NCBI GenBank assembly: GCA_018710785.1 | Contig: DVJD01000116.1 | Span: 48,524-112,523, forward strand | Length of the DNA stretch: 64,000 nucleotides | Source: Candidatus Fimimorpha excrementavium | GTDB lineage: Bacteria; Bacillota; Clostridia; Lachnospirales; Lachnospiraceae | Direction: 5' to 3' | Part shown: one piece after another, positions 8,596-17,007 of the stretch | Numbering within the stretch: the stretch's first letter is position 1 | Layout: each line of letters opens with the position of its first letter | Notes under the pieces: model-generated | What the model was told of the DNA's origin: nothing | What the model saw: only the letters and a program-made list of their open reading frames with translations | Database searches by the model: none | Position numbers and translations under genes: made by a program

Positions 8596-9126
8596 TCACT
8601 TGCCTTCGTAGGTGATCAGGCTTCTGACATCGTAGCGGGATAATTTTTCGCGCCCCTTCAGCCCGGCCAGTTCCATGACAAAACAGATGCGGACCACCTC
8701 TCCGCCCAGCTTTTCCACCAGGTGACAGGCCGCTTCTACCGTTCCGCCGGTGGCCAGAAGATCGTCGATGATGACGTATTTTCCGCCTTTTTTGATGGCG
8801 TCCTCATGGATTTCAATCTCGGCTTCCCCATATTCCAGGGCATACTTTTCCGAGATTGTTTTTCTGGGGAGTTTTCCTTTTTTGCGGATGGGAATAAAAC
8901 CGGTCCCGTCGGCATAGGCCACCGGCGTGCCGAAGATGAATCCTCTGGCTTCCAGAGCCACGACGCCGTCATAGGACAGACCATCCGTAAGCTGAATCAG
9001 TCCGTCCACAGCCATCTTGAAGCCGTCGGGATCCTGAAGGATGGTGGTGATATCACGGAAAATAATCCCCGGTTCCGGAAAATCCGGGATACTGGTAACA
9101 TAGTCTTCTAAATGTTCATGTTTCAT
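8596..9126 (-). CDS. apt: Adenine phosphoribosyltransferase
   Basis: 176 residues, typical for Apt. It converts adenine and PRPP to AMP in purine salvage. The PRPP loop VIIDDLLATGGT (about 120) and the N-terminal DFPEPGIIFRDIT are diagnostic. An upstream in-frame ATG at 9147 would add MLGMEAA, but GGAGG lies 5 bp before the ATG at 9126, which also gives the family length. A block of 13-bp tandem repeats lies immediately upstream, over the likely promoter. deoB, another nucleoside salvage gene, is divergent. Confidence 0.95.
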   Translation of the reverse strand: MKHEHLEDYVTSIPDFPEPGIIFRDITTILQDPDGFKMAVDGLIQLTDGLSYDGVVALEARGFIFGTPVAYADGTGFIPIRKKGKLPRKTISEKYALEYGEAEIEIHEDAIKKGGKYVIIDDLLATGGTVEAACHLVEKLGGEVVRICFVMELAGLKGREKLSRYDVRSLITYEGK

Positions 9127-9139
9127 GGCAGCCTCCATT

Positions 9140-9222
9140 CCAAGCATAATATGCTTGCATAATATGCTTGCATAATTGCTTGTATAATATGCTTGCGTGT
9201 GCGCTTAAGCGATTATGCTTGG
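9140..9222. repeat. Four-unit 13-bp tandem repeat inside an 11-bp inverted repeat
   Basis: ATAATATGCTTGC occurs at 9146-9158, 9159-9171 and 9184-9196, with a variant ATAATTGCTTGT at 9172-9183. The block is bounded by CCAAGCATAAT (9140-9150) and ATTATGCTTGG (9212-9222), a perfect inverted pair. It occupies the region just upstream of apt. The unit contains TATTAT on the apt strand, so it may supply -10-like sequence, or form a cruciform or RNA hairpin. Confidence 0.75.
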
Positions 9223-9346
9223 TTCTCATTTTGTAATTACGGTTATGGCGGTCAATGGCCGGACAAATGGTTCCGGTGTTCATCCGCTCCGATAACAGTA
9301 TACAATATTTTTTTAACCGAATCAAGGAAGTACGGGCTTCTGGCAG

Positions 9347-9412
9347 GACAAACGCATGAATGAATCGATTGTGAACAAAATGGAAATCCGGACGGTCGGA
9401 GAGAACGAACCT
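9347..9412 (+). repeat. 66-bp dispersed repeat, copy A
   Basis: Begins GACAAACGCATGAATGAAT and ends CGAACCT. It matches 15298-15363 at 60 of 66 positions without gaps, including an unbroken 35-base core from ATTGTGAAC to GTCGGAGA. It does not code for a conserved protein on either strand. Confidence 0.8.
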
Positions 9413-9488
9413 GAGATGCTTTTTGGAAATAAAAGAATTGGTGAGGAGCGATGAGGATGGTTTGCTGCGGATAAACAGCCGTCCGGGA

Positions 9489-9517
9489 TTGCAGAATCCG
9501 GGAAAAGCACATATAAT
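9489..9517 (+). promoter_or_regulatory. deoB promoter
   Basis: TTGCAG (9489-9494), 17-bp spacer, TATAAT (9512-9517). The next gene, deoB, starts 68 bp downstream. Confidence 0.6.
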
Positions 9518-9585
9518 AGAAACAGCGACGCAGTAACCAAACAGGAATGGCCTGAGGGCCTCACAGAGTAGAAAAGAGGAAAAGA

Positions 9586-10773
9586 ATGGAGAAATTTAAA
9601 CGGATATTTGTGGTGGTAATGGATTCCTTTGGTGCAGGAGGCGCGACGGATGCGGCCAAGTACGGCGATGAGGGCGCGGATACCATGGGACATATCGCAG
9701 AGTGCGTGGAACTTAAGATTCCAAATCTGCAGAAGCTGGGACTTTCCAATCTGCATCCGTTAAGGGGAGTGGAACCGGCGGCGCATCCCATGGGCTATTA
9801 TACGACGCTTCAGGAGAGAAGTGTGGGGAAGGATACGATGACGGGCCACTGGGAGATGATGGGGCTTTATACGGAGAAGCCATTTATCACATTTACGGAA
9901 ACCGGATTTCCTCCGGAGCTGATCCGGGAGCTGGAAAAGAGAACCGGCCATAAGGTCATCGGCAATAAGAGCGCCAGCGGTACGCAGATCCTGGATGAGC
10001 TGGGAGAAGAAGAAATCGCCACCGGGCACATGATTGTCTATACGTCGGCGGATTCGGTCCTTCAGATCTGCGGAAATGAGGAGACCTTTGGCCTGGATGA
10101 ACTGTACCGGTGCTGTGCCATCGCCAGGGAACTCACCATGAAGGATGAGTGGAAGGTGGGCCGCGTCATTGCCCGCCCCTATGTGGGAAAGAAGAGGGGA
10201 GAGTTTAAAAGAACCAGCAACCGCCACGATTATGCGGTAAAGCCATCCCATCCCACGGTGCTGAATCTGTTAAAAGAGGCAGGGTATGATGTGCGGTCCA
10301 TCGGGAAGATCAATGACATTTTTTCCGGGGAGGGAATCACGGAGGCAGTAAAATCCAAAAGTTCCGTTCAGGGAATGGAGCAGACCATCGAGGCAGCCGA
10401 ACAGGATTTCCACGGACTTTGTTTTGTCAATCTGGTGGATTTTGATGCGCTTTGGGGACACCGGAGGGATCCGAAGGGATACGGAGAAGAAATCATGCGG
10501 TTTGATGAAAAACTGGGGATTCTTCTGGAAAAACTTCGGGAGGACGATCTGCTGATCATCACAGCGGATCACGGCAATGACCCCACATATAAGGGAACGG
10601 ACCACACGAGGGAAAAGGTGCCGTTTCTGGCATACTCGAAAGCATTTACCCAATCGGGAGAACTGCCGGGGCAGGATACCTTCGGCGTCATCGGCGCCAC
10701 GATTGCGGATAATTTTTCCGTTTCCATGTGTGACTATATGATAGGAAAATCCATTTTGGAAGCGCTGAAATAA
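9586..10773 (+). CDS. deoB: Phosphopentomutase
   Basis: 395 residues, the usual DeoB length. It interconverts (deoxy)ribose-1-phosphate and -5-phosphate, joining nucleoside salvage to the pentose pathway. As in the alkaline phosphatase superfamily, metal and catalytic motifs are spread out: [11 protein letters not shown] at the start, [13 protein letters not shown] (Thr about 85, phosphorylated residue), [12 protein letters not shown] and [17 protein letters not shown] towards the end. AGAGGAAAAGA precedes the ATG. An ABC exporter starts 51 bp downstream and could be co-transcribed. Confidence 0.96.
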   Translation: MEKFKRIFVVVMDSFGAGGATDAAKYGDEGADTMGHIAECVELKIPNLQKLGLSNLHPLRGVEPAAHPMGYYTTLQERSVGKDTMTGHWEMMGLYTEKPFITFTETGFPPELIRELEKRTGHKVIGNKSASGTQILDELGEEEIATGHMIVYTSADSVLQICGNEETFGLDELYRCCAIARELTMKDEWKVGRVIARPYVGKKRGEFKRTSNRHDYAVKPSHPTVLNLLKEAGYDVRSIGKINDIFSGEGITEAVKSKSSVQGMEQTIEAAEQDFHGLCFVNLVDFDALWGHRRDPKGYGEEIMRFDEKLGILLEKLREDDLLIITADHGNDPTYKGTDHTREKVPFLAYSKAFTQSGELPGQDTFGVIGATIADNFSVSMCDYMIGKSILEALK

Positions 10774-10824
10774 CATGACAGCTGAAAAATGACAAGAAAA
10801 AATACTTGATGATTGAGGGAATGT

Positions 10825-12564
10825 ATGAAACTACTGAAGAAATTTATTCGATATTATCGGCCGTACCAGAAGGTGTTCTATCTGGATATGGTCTGCGCGC
10901 TGGTGATCAGTGCAGTGGATTTGGCGTTTCCGCAGATCCTGAACTATTTAAATGACACCTTGTTTGTATCGGACCGACAGCAGATTCTAAACAGCCTGTT
11001 TTTCCTGGCAGTGGGCCTGATTGTGATGTACGCCGTGCGGGCAGTCTGCAAATATTACGTATCTGCCCAGGGACATATCATGGGATCCCATATGGAGAGG
11101 GACATGAGACAGGATCTGTTTGATCAGTATGAGCGCCTCTCCTTCTCCTATTATGATAACAATAATACGGGGGAAATGATGAGTAAGCTGGTCAGCGATT
11201 TGTTTGATATCGCCGAGTTTGCCCACCACGGACCGGAGAATATTTTCATTTCTCTGCTGAAAATCATCGGTTCATTTGTGCTGCTTTGCTGGATCAATGT
11301 ACCTTTGACCATTCTGCTGATTCTGGTAACCCTGGTGATGCTTTTGTTTTCTCTGCGCCAGAATAAGAGAATGCAGGCCACCTTCATGGATAACCGGAGA
11401 AAAATCGCCGGAGTCAACGCAGCGCTTCAGGATACGCTGGCCGGTATTCGTGTGGTAAAATCCTTCACCAATGAAGATGTGGAGAGGGAAAAATTTGCGG
11501 ACAGCAATGAAAAATTTCTGCAGAGCAAAAAGGATAATTATAACTGCATGGGCCGTTTTCAGGGAGGGAATAATTTCTTCCAGGGAATGCTGTATGTGAC
11601 CATCCTGGTGGGAGGCGGATTTTTCATCGCCAATGGAACCCTGGAACCCATCGCTCTGGCCACCTATGCCCTGTATATTAATATTTTTATCACGCCCATC
11701 GAAGTGCTCGTGGAATTTACCGAGATGCTTCAGAAGGGATATTCCGGTTTCAAGCGGTTCAATGAAGTCATGGAGACGGCTGTGGATATCAAAGATGAGC
11801 CGGGAAGCGTGGACTTAAAAGATGTCAAAGGCGTCATTGACTATAAGGATGTGAGCTTCAGTTATGACGGAGAGGAAACGGTGCTGGATCACATCAATAT
11901 TCACATCGATGCCGGGCGCTCCATCGCTTTGGTGGGACCCAGCGGCGGCGGCAAGACGACGATCTGCTCCCTGCTCCCCCGGTTTTATGATGTGAGCAGC
12001 GGAAGCATCCAGATCGATGGAAAAGATATCAGAGGGCTGACGTTAAAATCCCTCAGACAGGCCATCGGTATCGTGCAGCAGGATGTGTATCTGTTTTCCG
12101 GAAGCATACGGGACAATATCTCCTATGGCGACCGCAATGCCAGTGAGGAACAAATCATCGAGGCGGCGAAGAAGGCCAACATTCATGAATTTATCATGAG
12201 CCTTCCTGACGGCTATGACACGTATGTGGGAGAGCGGGGAACCCGCCTTTCCGGCGGACAGAAGCAGAGAATCTCCATTGCCCGTATTTTCCTGAAAAAT
12301 CCCAAAATTTTGATTTTGGATGAAGCCACCAGCGCCCTGGACAATGAAAGTGAGCGCCATATCCAGAAGAGTCTGGAAGAATTGGCCAAGAATCGTACCT
12401 GTATCACCATCGCCCACCGGCTTTCCACCATCCGCGGCGCCGATGAGATCATTGTCATCGGAGAAAAAGGTATCGAAGAGCGCGGAACCCACGAGGAATT
12501 GCTGAAGGAAAATAACATTTATGCCAGATATTACCGTCTGCAGTTTGAAGGCCTGGAAGAATGA
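10825..12564 (+). CDS. ABC exporter half-transporter (fused membrane and ATPase domains)
   Basis: 579 residues. An N-terminal six-helix type I exporter domain (about 1-310) is followed by an ATPase: Walker A GPSGGGKTT (about 370), signature LSGGQKQR (about 475), Walker B ILILDEAT (about 495) and switch His in IAHRLST (about 530). A single half-transporter gene implies a homodimer, as in BmrA/MsbA/LmrA. The exported compound cannot be deduced. A TTG at 10813 also opens the frame, but GAGGGA at 10815-10820 points to the ATG at 10825. It follows deoB closely, with no functional link obvious. Confidence 0.9.
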   Translation: MKLLKKFIRYYRPYQKVFYLDMVCALVISAVDLAFPQILNYLNDTLFVSDRQQILNSLFFLAVGLIVMYAVRAVCKYYVSAQGHIMGSHMERDMRQDLFDQYERLSFSYYDNNNTGEMMSKLVSDLFDIAEFAHHGPENIFISLLKIIGSFVLLCWINVPLTILLILVTLVMLLFSLRQNKRMQATFMDNRRKIAGVNAALQDTLAGIRVVKSFTNEDVEREKFADSNEKFLQSKKDNYNCMGRFQGGNNFFQGMLYVTILVGGGFFIANGTLEPIALATYALYINIFITPIEVLVEFTEMLQKGYSGFKRFNEVMETAVDIKDEPGSVDLKDVKGVIDYKDVSFSYDGEETVLDHINIHIDAGRSIALVGPSGGGKTTICSLLPRFYDVSSGSIQIDGKDIRGLTLKSLRQAIGIVQQDVYLFSGSIRDNISYGDRNASEEQIIEAAKKANIHEFIMSLPDGYDTYVGERGTRLSGGQKQRISIARIFLKNPKILILDEATSALDNESERHIQKSLEELAKNRTCITIAHRLSTIRGADEIIVIGEKGIEERGTHEELLKENNIYARYYRLQFEGLEE

Positions 12565-12651
12565 TTACCAAAAGGGAGAGCCTGTGATAATGGCGGGGAA
12601 TAAAATTCTGATATAAAAGCAAGCGGTTTGAAACGGAGGTTGACAGTCGAA

Positions 12652-15279
12652 ATGAATGCATTGGATTTAAGCGGAAGCTGGTATTATGAGACAGATGAGG
12701 CGGATATCGGCATCGCAGAAAACTATTATAATAAAACATTGGAAAAAGGCGGATTTGTTCTGCCCGGTTCCGCCTGCCAGAATCAGGTGGGCAAGAAGCA
12801 GGAATACTATGACACATTTTCCAGGGAGGCCATCCGGGCGCCGCGGGAAAAGTATGAATACATTGGGCCCCTTTGGCTGCAAAAGGAGATTGAAGTTCCG
12901 CAGGAAGCGGCGGGAAAAGCCATTTATTTTTCCATGGAACGGGTGAATGTGGCTTCGGATCTTTGGGTGGACGGGGAAAAAATCGGAAGACAGGTCATTG
13001 AACTGTCGGCTCCCCATACGTATGATCTGACCGGCCGCCTGGAGCCGGGTATCCATCGGATCACTCTCCGCCTGGACAACCGGGATCTGGTCAGCCTGGA
13101 CAACATGTCCAGCGGATACAGCATCGACACCCAGGGATACTGGAACGGAGCCATCGGCACGATCCGGCTTTGGTGGGAGGAAATCTGCCACATTGCATCC
13201 ATTCAGATATATCCGGAGGAATCCGGCATCGCAGTCCATGTCACAGAGGCAAGCGATTGCCATTACGCCAAGCGTCGGTCGGCGGAACTGACGCTGACGG
13301 TGACGGACCCGGATGGAAAAGAGCTGGAGAGTAAAACCTATGCCAATGTGATGTTCAATTCCAGACAGGTGGAGCATCTGCGGTATGGCATGGAGGCGAT
13401 TCGATGGTGGGACGAGTTTTCGCCGGATCTTTACCGCCTTACGGTGACCATGCGGGTGGAAGGCCGTGTGACGGACCGAAAAACTCAGGTCTTTGGCATG
13501 AGGCTGATCCGATCCGAGGACGGAAAATTTTTGCTGAACGGAAAACAGATCTCTCTGCGGGGAACCACGGACTGTGCCATCCATCCGCTGACCGGATACC
13601 CGCCCATGGACCTGGAAACGTGGAAAAAGAAACTCTCCATCGTGAAAGAATATGGACTGAATTATGTGCGCTTCCACGCGTGGTGTCCGCCGGAGAGCGC
13701 CTTTGCGGCAGCCGATGAACTGGGAGTGTATCTCTCTGTGGAAATGCCGTTCTGGCTGAATAAGGATGTCTGCCGTCTGGAGGCCGGGGATGATCCGATC
13801 CACAGAACGTACTTTACCCAGGAAGCCATCACCATATCGAAGACGTATGGGAATCACCCTTCCTTCCTGCTCTTTTCCAATGGGAATGAAATCATGGGAG
13901 ATTTTGAGCTTCTGGAAGATATCACGGTGCTGATGAAAGGATACGATAAGAGAAGGCTGTATACCCTGACATCCAATTTTGATCATCCGGTGGCTCCCTG
14001 CGAAGATTATTTCTGTGCCTTTGAGGCCGACGGTCACCGCACCAGGAATCAGACTCTGCAGGATCTGGTGGCGGAAAGCACCTGCCTGGATTTTAAAGAA
14101 GCCGTGGAGGCCATCCCCGTCCCGGTGGTCTCCTTTGAAGTGGGACAGTACTGCATATATCCGGATGTGGATCTGATCCCGCGCTATACCGGAAACATGC
14201 TTCCTGTCAATTTGGACGTGATTCAAAAATCCATGGAAAAAAACGGGATCCGTTCCCGTCTGGATATGTATAAAAAGGCATCGGGAAAACTGGCGGCCAG
14301 ACTGTACAAAGAAGATCTGGAAAGCGCGCTTCGCACCAGGAATCTTGGCGGAATCAGTCTCCTTGCGCTGACGGATTACACAGGGCAGAGCACGGCCATG
14401 GTGGGAATCCTGGACGTATTCTGGGAGAGCAAAAAGATCCTGGAGCCGGAGGAATTTCGAAGATTCTGCGGCCCGGTGGTGCCTCTGTGGAAAGCAAAGC
14501 GGATCTTTTCCAACCGGGAGACGCTGGAGGCGGAGTTGGATCTGTATGATTTTGGCAAAGAACCCATCAGGGATCCGCTGTTTCATCTGGTGATCCGGGA
14601 TGGGGATCGGATTTTCTATGAGACAGAGACCAAAGAGCGCCGGATCTCGATATCGCTTTCTTCCATTCAAAGGTCTGCCCTTCTCACTGTCACCCTTATG
14701 GTAGGGGAATACCGGAATGACTGGCGTATATTCGCTTTTGCGGAACCGGAAGAAAAGAAAGAACTGACCGTGCTTCGCGGAAATTCCCCGGAGCTGAAGG
14801 AAATGATCGAAAACGGGGGAAGAGCTCTGGTGGGAAAGGAAGGGCTGCACCATCCGATTCCGGGCAGTTTCGTCCCCGTCTTCTGGTCTCCGGTGCATTT
14901 TCCCACCTCCCAGCCCTGCGGCGCGCGGATTGATGCCGACCATGAAGCCCTGGCAGCCTTTCCCACGGATGACGGCCTGGACTTCCAGTGGAAATCTCTG
15001 ATGGATCACTGTGAGGCGGCGGATATCGGTGGATTCGGCGAAGCCTTTCATCCCATTGTGGAGATGGTGCCGAATTTTGTGGACAATCGTCCAAGCACGC
15101 CTCTGTTTGCCGCAAAGGTTGGAAAAGCGGAGATTCTGTACTGCGGATTCGATCTGGACAGAGAGGATCCCGCCACCAAGCAGATGAGAGAAAGCCTGGC
15201 CGATTATCTGGCCCACGGTTCCTGGGAGAAGGAAGCGCAGGTGGAACCGGAGAAATTTCTGGAGCTGTTTCAGGCATAG
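12652..15279 (+). CDS. Glycoside hydrolase family 2, divergent large member
   Basis: About 875 residues. GH2 layout: sugar-binding domain (LWLQKEIEVPQEAAGKAIYF, about 70), linker domain, barrel from FLLNGKQISLRGTTD (about 295). Glu413 in FSNGNEIMGD fits the acid/base and Glu496 in VVSFEVGQY the nucleophile. After the barrel come about 300 residues not typical of short GH2 enzymes. No signal peptide. It is poorly similar by eye to the 762-residue GH2 at 273, so a different substrate is likely; I cannot name it. GGAGG at 12635-12639 is 12 bp before the ATG, a loose spacing; a TTG at 12628 opens the same frame. Nothing nearby is an obvious partner. Confidence 0.8.
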   Translation: MNALDLSGSWYYETDEADIGIAENYYNKTLEKGGFVLPGSACQNQVGKKQEYYDTFSREAIRAPREKYEYIGPLWLQKEIEVPQEAAGKAIYFSMERVNVASDLWVDGEKIGRQVIELSAPHTYDLTGRLEPGIHRITLRLDNRDLVSLDNMSSGYSIDTQGYWNGAIGTIRLWWEEICHIASIQIYPEESGIAVHVTEASDCHYAKRRSAELTLTVTDPDGKELESKTYANVMFNSRQVEHLRYGMEAIRWWDEFSPDLYRLTVTMRVEGRVTDRKTQVFGMRLIRSEDGKFLLNGKQISLRGTTDCAIHPLTGYPPMDLETWKKKLSIVKEYGLNYVRFHAWCPPESAFAAADELGVYLSVEMPFWLNKDVCRLEAGDDPIHRTYFTQEAITISKTYGNHPSFLLFSNGNEIMGDFELLEDITVLMKGYDKRRLYTLTSNFDHPVAPCEDYFCAFEADGHRTRNQTLQDLVAESTCLDFKEAVEAIPVPVVSFEVGQYCIYPDVDLIPRYTGNMLPVNLDVIQKSMEKNGIRSRLDMYKKASGKLAARLYKEDLESALRTRNLGGISLLALTDYTGQSTAMVGILDVFWESKKILEPEEFRRFCGPVVPLWKAKRIFSNRETLEAELDLYDFGKEPIRDPLFHLVIRDGDRIFYETETKERRISISLSSIQRSALLTVTLMVGEYRNDWRIFAFAEPEEKKELTVLRGNSPELKEMIENGGRALVGKEGLHHPIPGSFVPVFWSPVHFPTSQPCGARIDADHEALAAFPTDDGLDFQWKSLMDHCEAADIGGFGEAFHPIVEMVPNFVDNRPSTPLFAAKVGKAEILYCGFDLDREDPATKQMRESLADYLAHGSWEKEAQVEPEKFLELFQA

Positions 15280-15297
15280 GAGGGAAGGAGCCCTCAA

Positions 15298-15363
15298 GAC
15301 AAACGCATGAGTAAATAAATTGTGAACAAAATGGAAATCCGGACGGTCGGAGATAGCGAACCT
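15298..15363 (+). repeat. 66-bp dispersed repeat, copy B
   Basis: Same repeat as 9347-9412, differing at six positions. Here it forms the left end of the hairpin element. Confidence 0.8.
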
Positions 15364-15434
15364 TTCCCCTGTCGGGGCGCTTTCGCTCCGAAACATGAAC
15401 GAACATAGACTACGGCATGCGAAAGTCTTTGCGT

Positions 15435-15522
15435 GTTCATGTTCAAAACGTAGCGGTACTAAGATTTTTCTGCGCCGTGCCGGCTGGAAAAATCAAGTAC
15501 CGCTGCGTTTTTCAACATGAAC
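15435..15522. repeat. 36-bp-arm hairpin
   Basis: The left arm runs GTTCATGTT ... AGCGGTACT ... GATTTTTC; the right arm (15487-15522) is its near-perfect reverse complement, ending AACATGAAC, around a 16-nt loop. The blocks of 9, 9 and 8 bases pair without mismatch. Confidence 0.85.
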
Positions 15523-15666
15523 AGCCCAAAAAGTATTGCAAGAAGTATCTAGGCTGGTTTATGTTTTAAGCGTAAGCGGTCCGGCAAAGCGTCTCCCACC
15601 TCTCTTTGGCGTCCGGTTCATCCATTGTTCATCCATGCGTTTGTCCGGAGGATCCCTGCCTTACAA

Positions 15667-15715
15667 TTGACACTTTAGGAGTCCTGTGATAAAATTTTTG
15701 ATTAGTTAAAACTAA
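15667..15715 (+). promoter_or_regulatory. Promoter with downstream palindromic operator candidate
   Basis: TTGACA (15667-15672), 17-bp spacer, TAAAAT (15690-15695). TTAGTTAAAACTAA (15702-15715) is a perfect palindrome at the expected transcription start, placed where a MarR- or GntR-type repressor would block initiation. Confidence 0.65.
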
Positions 15716-15735
15716 CAAAAAGGAGGACGATCCAT

Positions 15736-16695
15736 ATGGAACTGACGATTGGGAAGGAGACAATCCGAAGCGGGGAAAAGAAAAACCTGACGCTTCCGGT
15801 GACGGAGAAGACCCATCTGCCGCTGACTGTGATCTGCGGAAAAAGACCGGGAAAGACGGCATTGATTTCTGCCGGGGTGCACGGCGCGGAGTATCTGGGG
15901 ATTCAGGCTGTTTTGGAATTATCCAGGGAGCTGGAGCCGGAGGACGTTTCGGGAACCATTTTGTTTCTTCTGGATGCCAATTGGGAGGCTACGGTCCGTT
16001 TTGCCCGCTGGGTGGTTCCGGAGGATGGACAGAATCTTAACCGCGCATTTCCAGGGGATCCCCATGGCAGTCTGTCAAAAAAGATCGCCCACGTGATGGC
16101 AGAAGAACTCCAGAAAAAGGCGGATTTTTATCTGGATATCCACTGCGGCGATATCCACGAACAGGTGATGCCCTTTGTCTATTACGCAGGGGTAGCGAAA
16201 GACGAGGTGGTGGAAGAAGCCAGACAGATGGCCATGGCGGCCGATATGGCAGTGCGCACCCGATCCGGTGCCACCAGCGGAGCCAACAATTATGCGGCGG
16301 CCTGCCAAATTCCGTCTTTGCTGCTGGAACGGGGAGGAAACGGAATCGTCACCCGCAGCGGGGTGGAAGCGTATAAAAGGGATATCCGAAATATCTTAAA
16401 ATTCCAGAACGTTTTAAAGGGAGAGCCTGTCCATACGGTAAGACAGAGAGAAGTGGTTTCGGCCCGGTACATTGACAGTACCAGGGAGGGATTATGGTAT
16501 CCGAGGTTTGGTGCAGGAGAATGCTTCAAAAAAGGAGAGATCCTGGGAGAAGTATGCGATATTTGGGGAAAGAGACTGGAATGTGTGACGGCCGGGTACG
16601 ATGGAATCATCCTTTATGAGACTGTCGGCATGGGCGTACGTCCGGGGGAATCTTTGGTTGCCTACGGAAGGTTTCAAAATTCGCAGAATCTCTGA
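15736..16695 (+). CDS. Succinylglutamate desuccinylase/aspartoacylase-family zinc amidohydrolase
   Basis: 319 residues. The zinc site of the family is visible: His49 and Glu52 in GVHGAEY, and His136 in DIHCGD. DANWEATVRFARW and LNRAFPGDPHGS give the substrate-binding stretch. The last 90 residues (VSARYIDSTREGLWYPRFGA onward) form the beta domain typical of this family. Members cleave N-acyl amino acids or related amides; the substrate here is not evident. AGGAGG precedes the ATG and a strong promoter with a palindrome lies upstream. It is monocistronic, ending at a strong terminator at 16733. Confidence 0.85.
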   Translation: MELTIGKETIRSGEKKNLTLPVTEKTHLPLTVICGKRPGKTALISAGVHGAEYLGIQAVLELSRELEPEDVSGTILFLLDANWEATVRFARWVVPEDGQNLNRAFPGDPHGSLSKKIAHVMAEELQKKADFYLDIHCGDIHEQVMPFVYYAGVAKDEVVEEARQMAMAADMAVRTRSGATSGANNYAAACQIPSLLLERGGNGIVTRSGVEAYKRDIRNILKFQNVLKGEPVHTVRQREVVSARYIDSTREGLWYPRFGAGECFKKGEILGEVCDIWGKRLECVTAGYDGIILYETVGMGVRPGESLVAYGRFQNSQNL

Positions 16696-16732
16696 ACAAA
16701 TATCTAAACAGCAAGGAAGTCTGAATGTTTGT

Positions 16733-16787
16733 AACGCCTTCAAAGCAGATGAGGGAATGTCCGAAGTCTGCTTTGGAGGCGTTTTTA
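16733..16787 (+). terminator. Terminator after the zinc amidohydrolase
   Basis: AACGCCTTCAAAGCAGA and TCTGCTTTGGAGGCGTT form a long stem with a 17-nt loop, followed by TTTTTAT. Confidence 0.85.
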
Positions 16788-17007
16788 TGTACAGAAAATT
16801 GTGAGAGAAAAGATGGAATATAGTAAGGTTTCCGTAAGACAGACCTGTGTAAAAATATGATACAATGAGCGCAGGCGAGCCCGTGGGAGCTTGCTCATAC
16901 AAGGCGGGCGGTGAATGCTGATCACAGACTCTGCCTGTGATTATTGGCGAGGAATGTTAGGAGCATGCTTGCATGTATCAAAAATAAATGATTCGCGGAG
17001 GATGAAT
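16788..17007 (+). promoter_or_regulatory. Leader region of the efflux operon with repeat motifs
   Basis: TACAAT (16861-16866) is a likely -10, with AAGACA (16836-16841) as a weak -35 at 19 bp. Directly downstream come the dispersed 25-mer (16871-16895), able to form GAGC/GCTC hairpins, and CATGCTTGCATG (16964-16975). The transcript would have a leader of about 135 nt carrying both. GGAGG at 16997-17001 is the ribosome site for the adaptor gene. Confidence 0.45.
16871..16895 (+). repeat. Dispersed 25-mer, copy 2
   Basis: GCAGGCGAGCCCGTGGGAGC begins the 25-mer, which differs at three positions from 7195-7219. A CATGCTTGCATG accompanies both copies, at different distances and on opposite sides. 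Confidence 0.65.

Larger units (their letters stand above)
9223..9585. other. Spacer between apt and deoB
   Basis: No gene seen. It holds one copy of a 66-bp dispersed repeat (9347-9412), the deoB promoter (9489-9517), and a GGCCTGAGGGCC palindrome near 9550. GGACAAATGGTTCCGG at 9263 faintly resembles the end sequence of the 15.3-kb element, which may mean this region is a decayed relative. Confidence 0.5.
15298..15645. mobile_element. Candidate MITE-like element with inverted ends and nested hairpins
   Basis: GACAAACGCATG at 15298-15309 is repeated inverted as CATGCGTTTGTC at 15634-15645, and similarity continues about 20 bp inward. Inside are a small hairpin (GGGGCGCTTTCGCTCC near 15375), an arm AACATGAAC at 15392 that can pair with GTTCATGTT at 15435, and a long hairpin of two 36-bp arms (15435-15470 with 15487-15522). 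No transposase or clear target-site duplication is visible. Classification as a MITE is inference; a structured RNA is the alternative. Confidence 0.5.
15280..15735. other. Long spacer with structured repeat element and promoter
   Basis: No gene seen. It contains a 348-bp candidate mobile or RNA element (15298-15645), then a consensus promoter and a short palindrome before the next gene. Confidence 0.7.

Noticed and set aside
12667-15396. 909-codon open frame on the minus strand over the GH2 gene
   Set aside because: It is antisense to a gene with clear catalytic motifs, its translation is rich in His, Arg, Ile and Phe without any recognisable domain, and it has no ribosome site. It runs into the repeat element only by chance.
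16915-17007. Upstream extension of the first adaptor from 16915
   Set aside because: The added residues have no signal peptide character and pass through a dispersed repeat; the GGAGG-preceded start at 17008 gives a proper membrane anchor.
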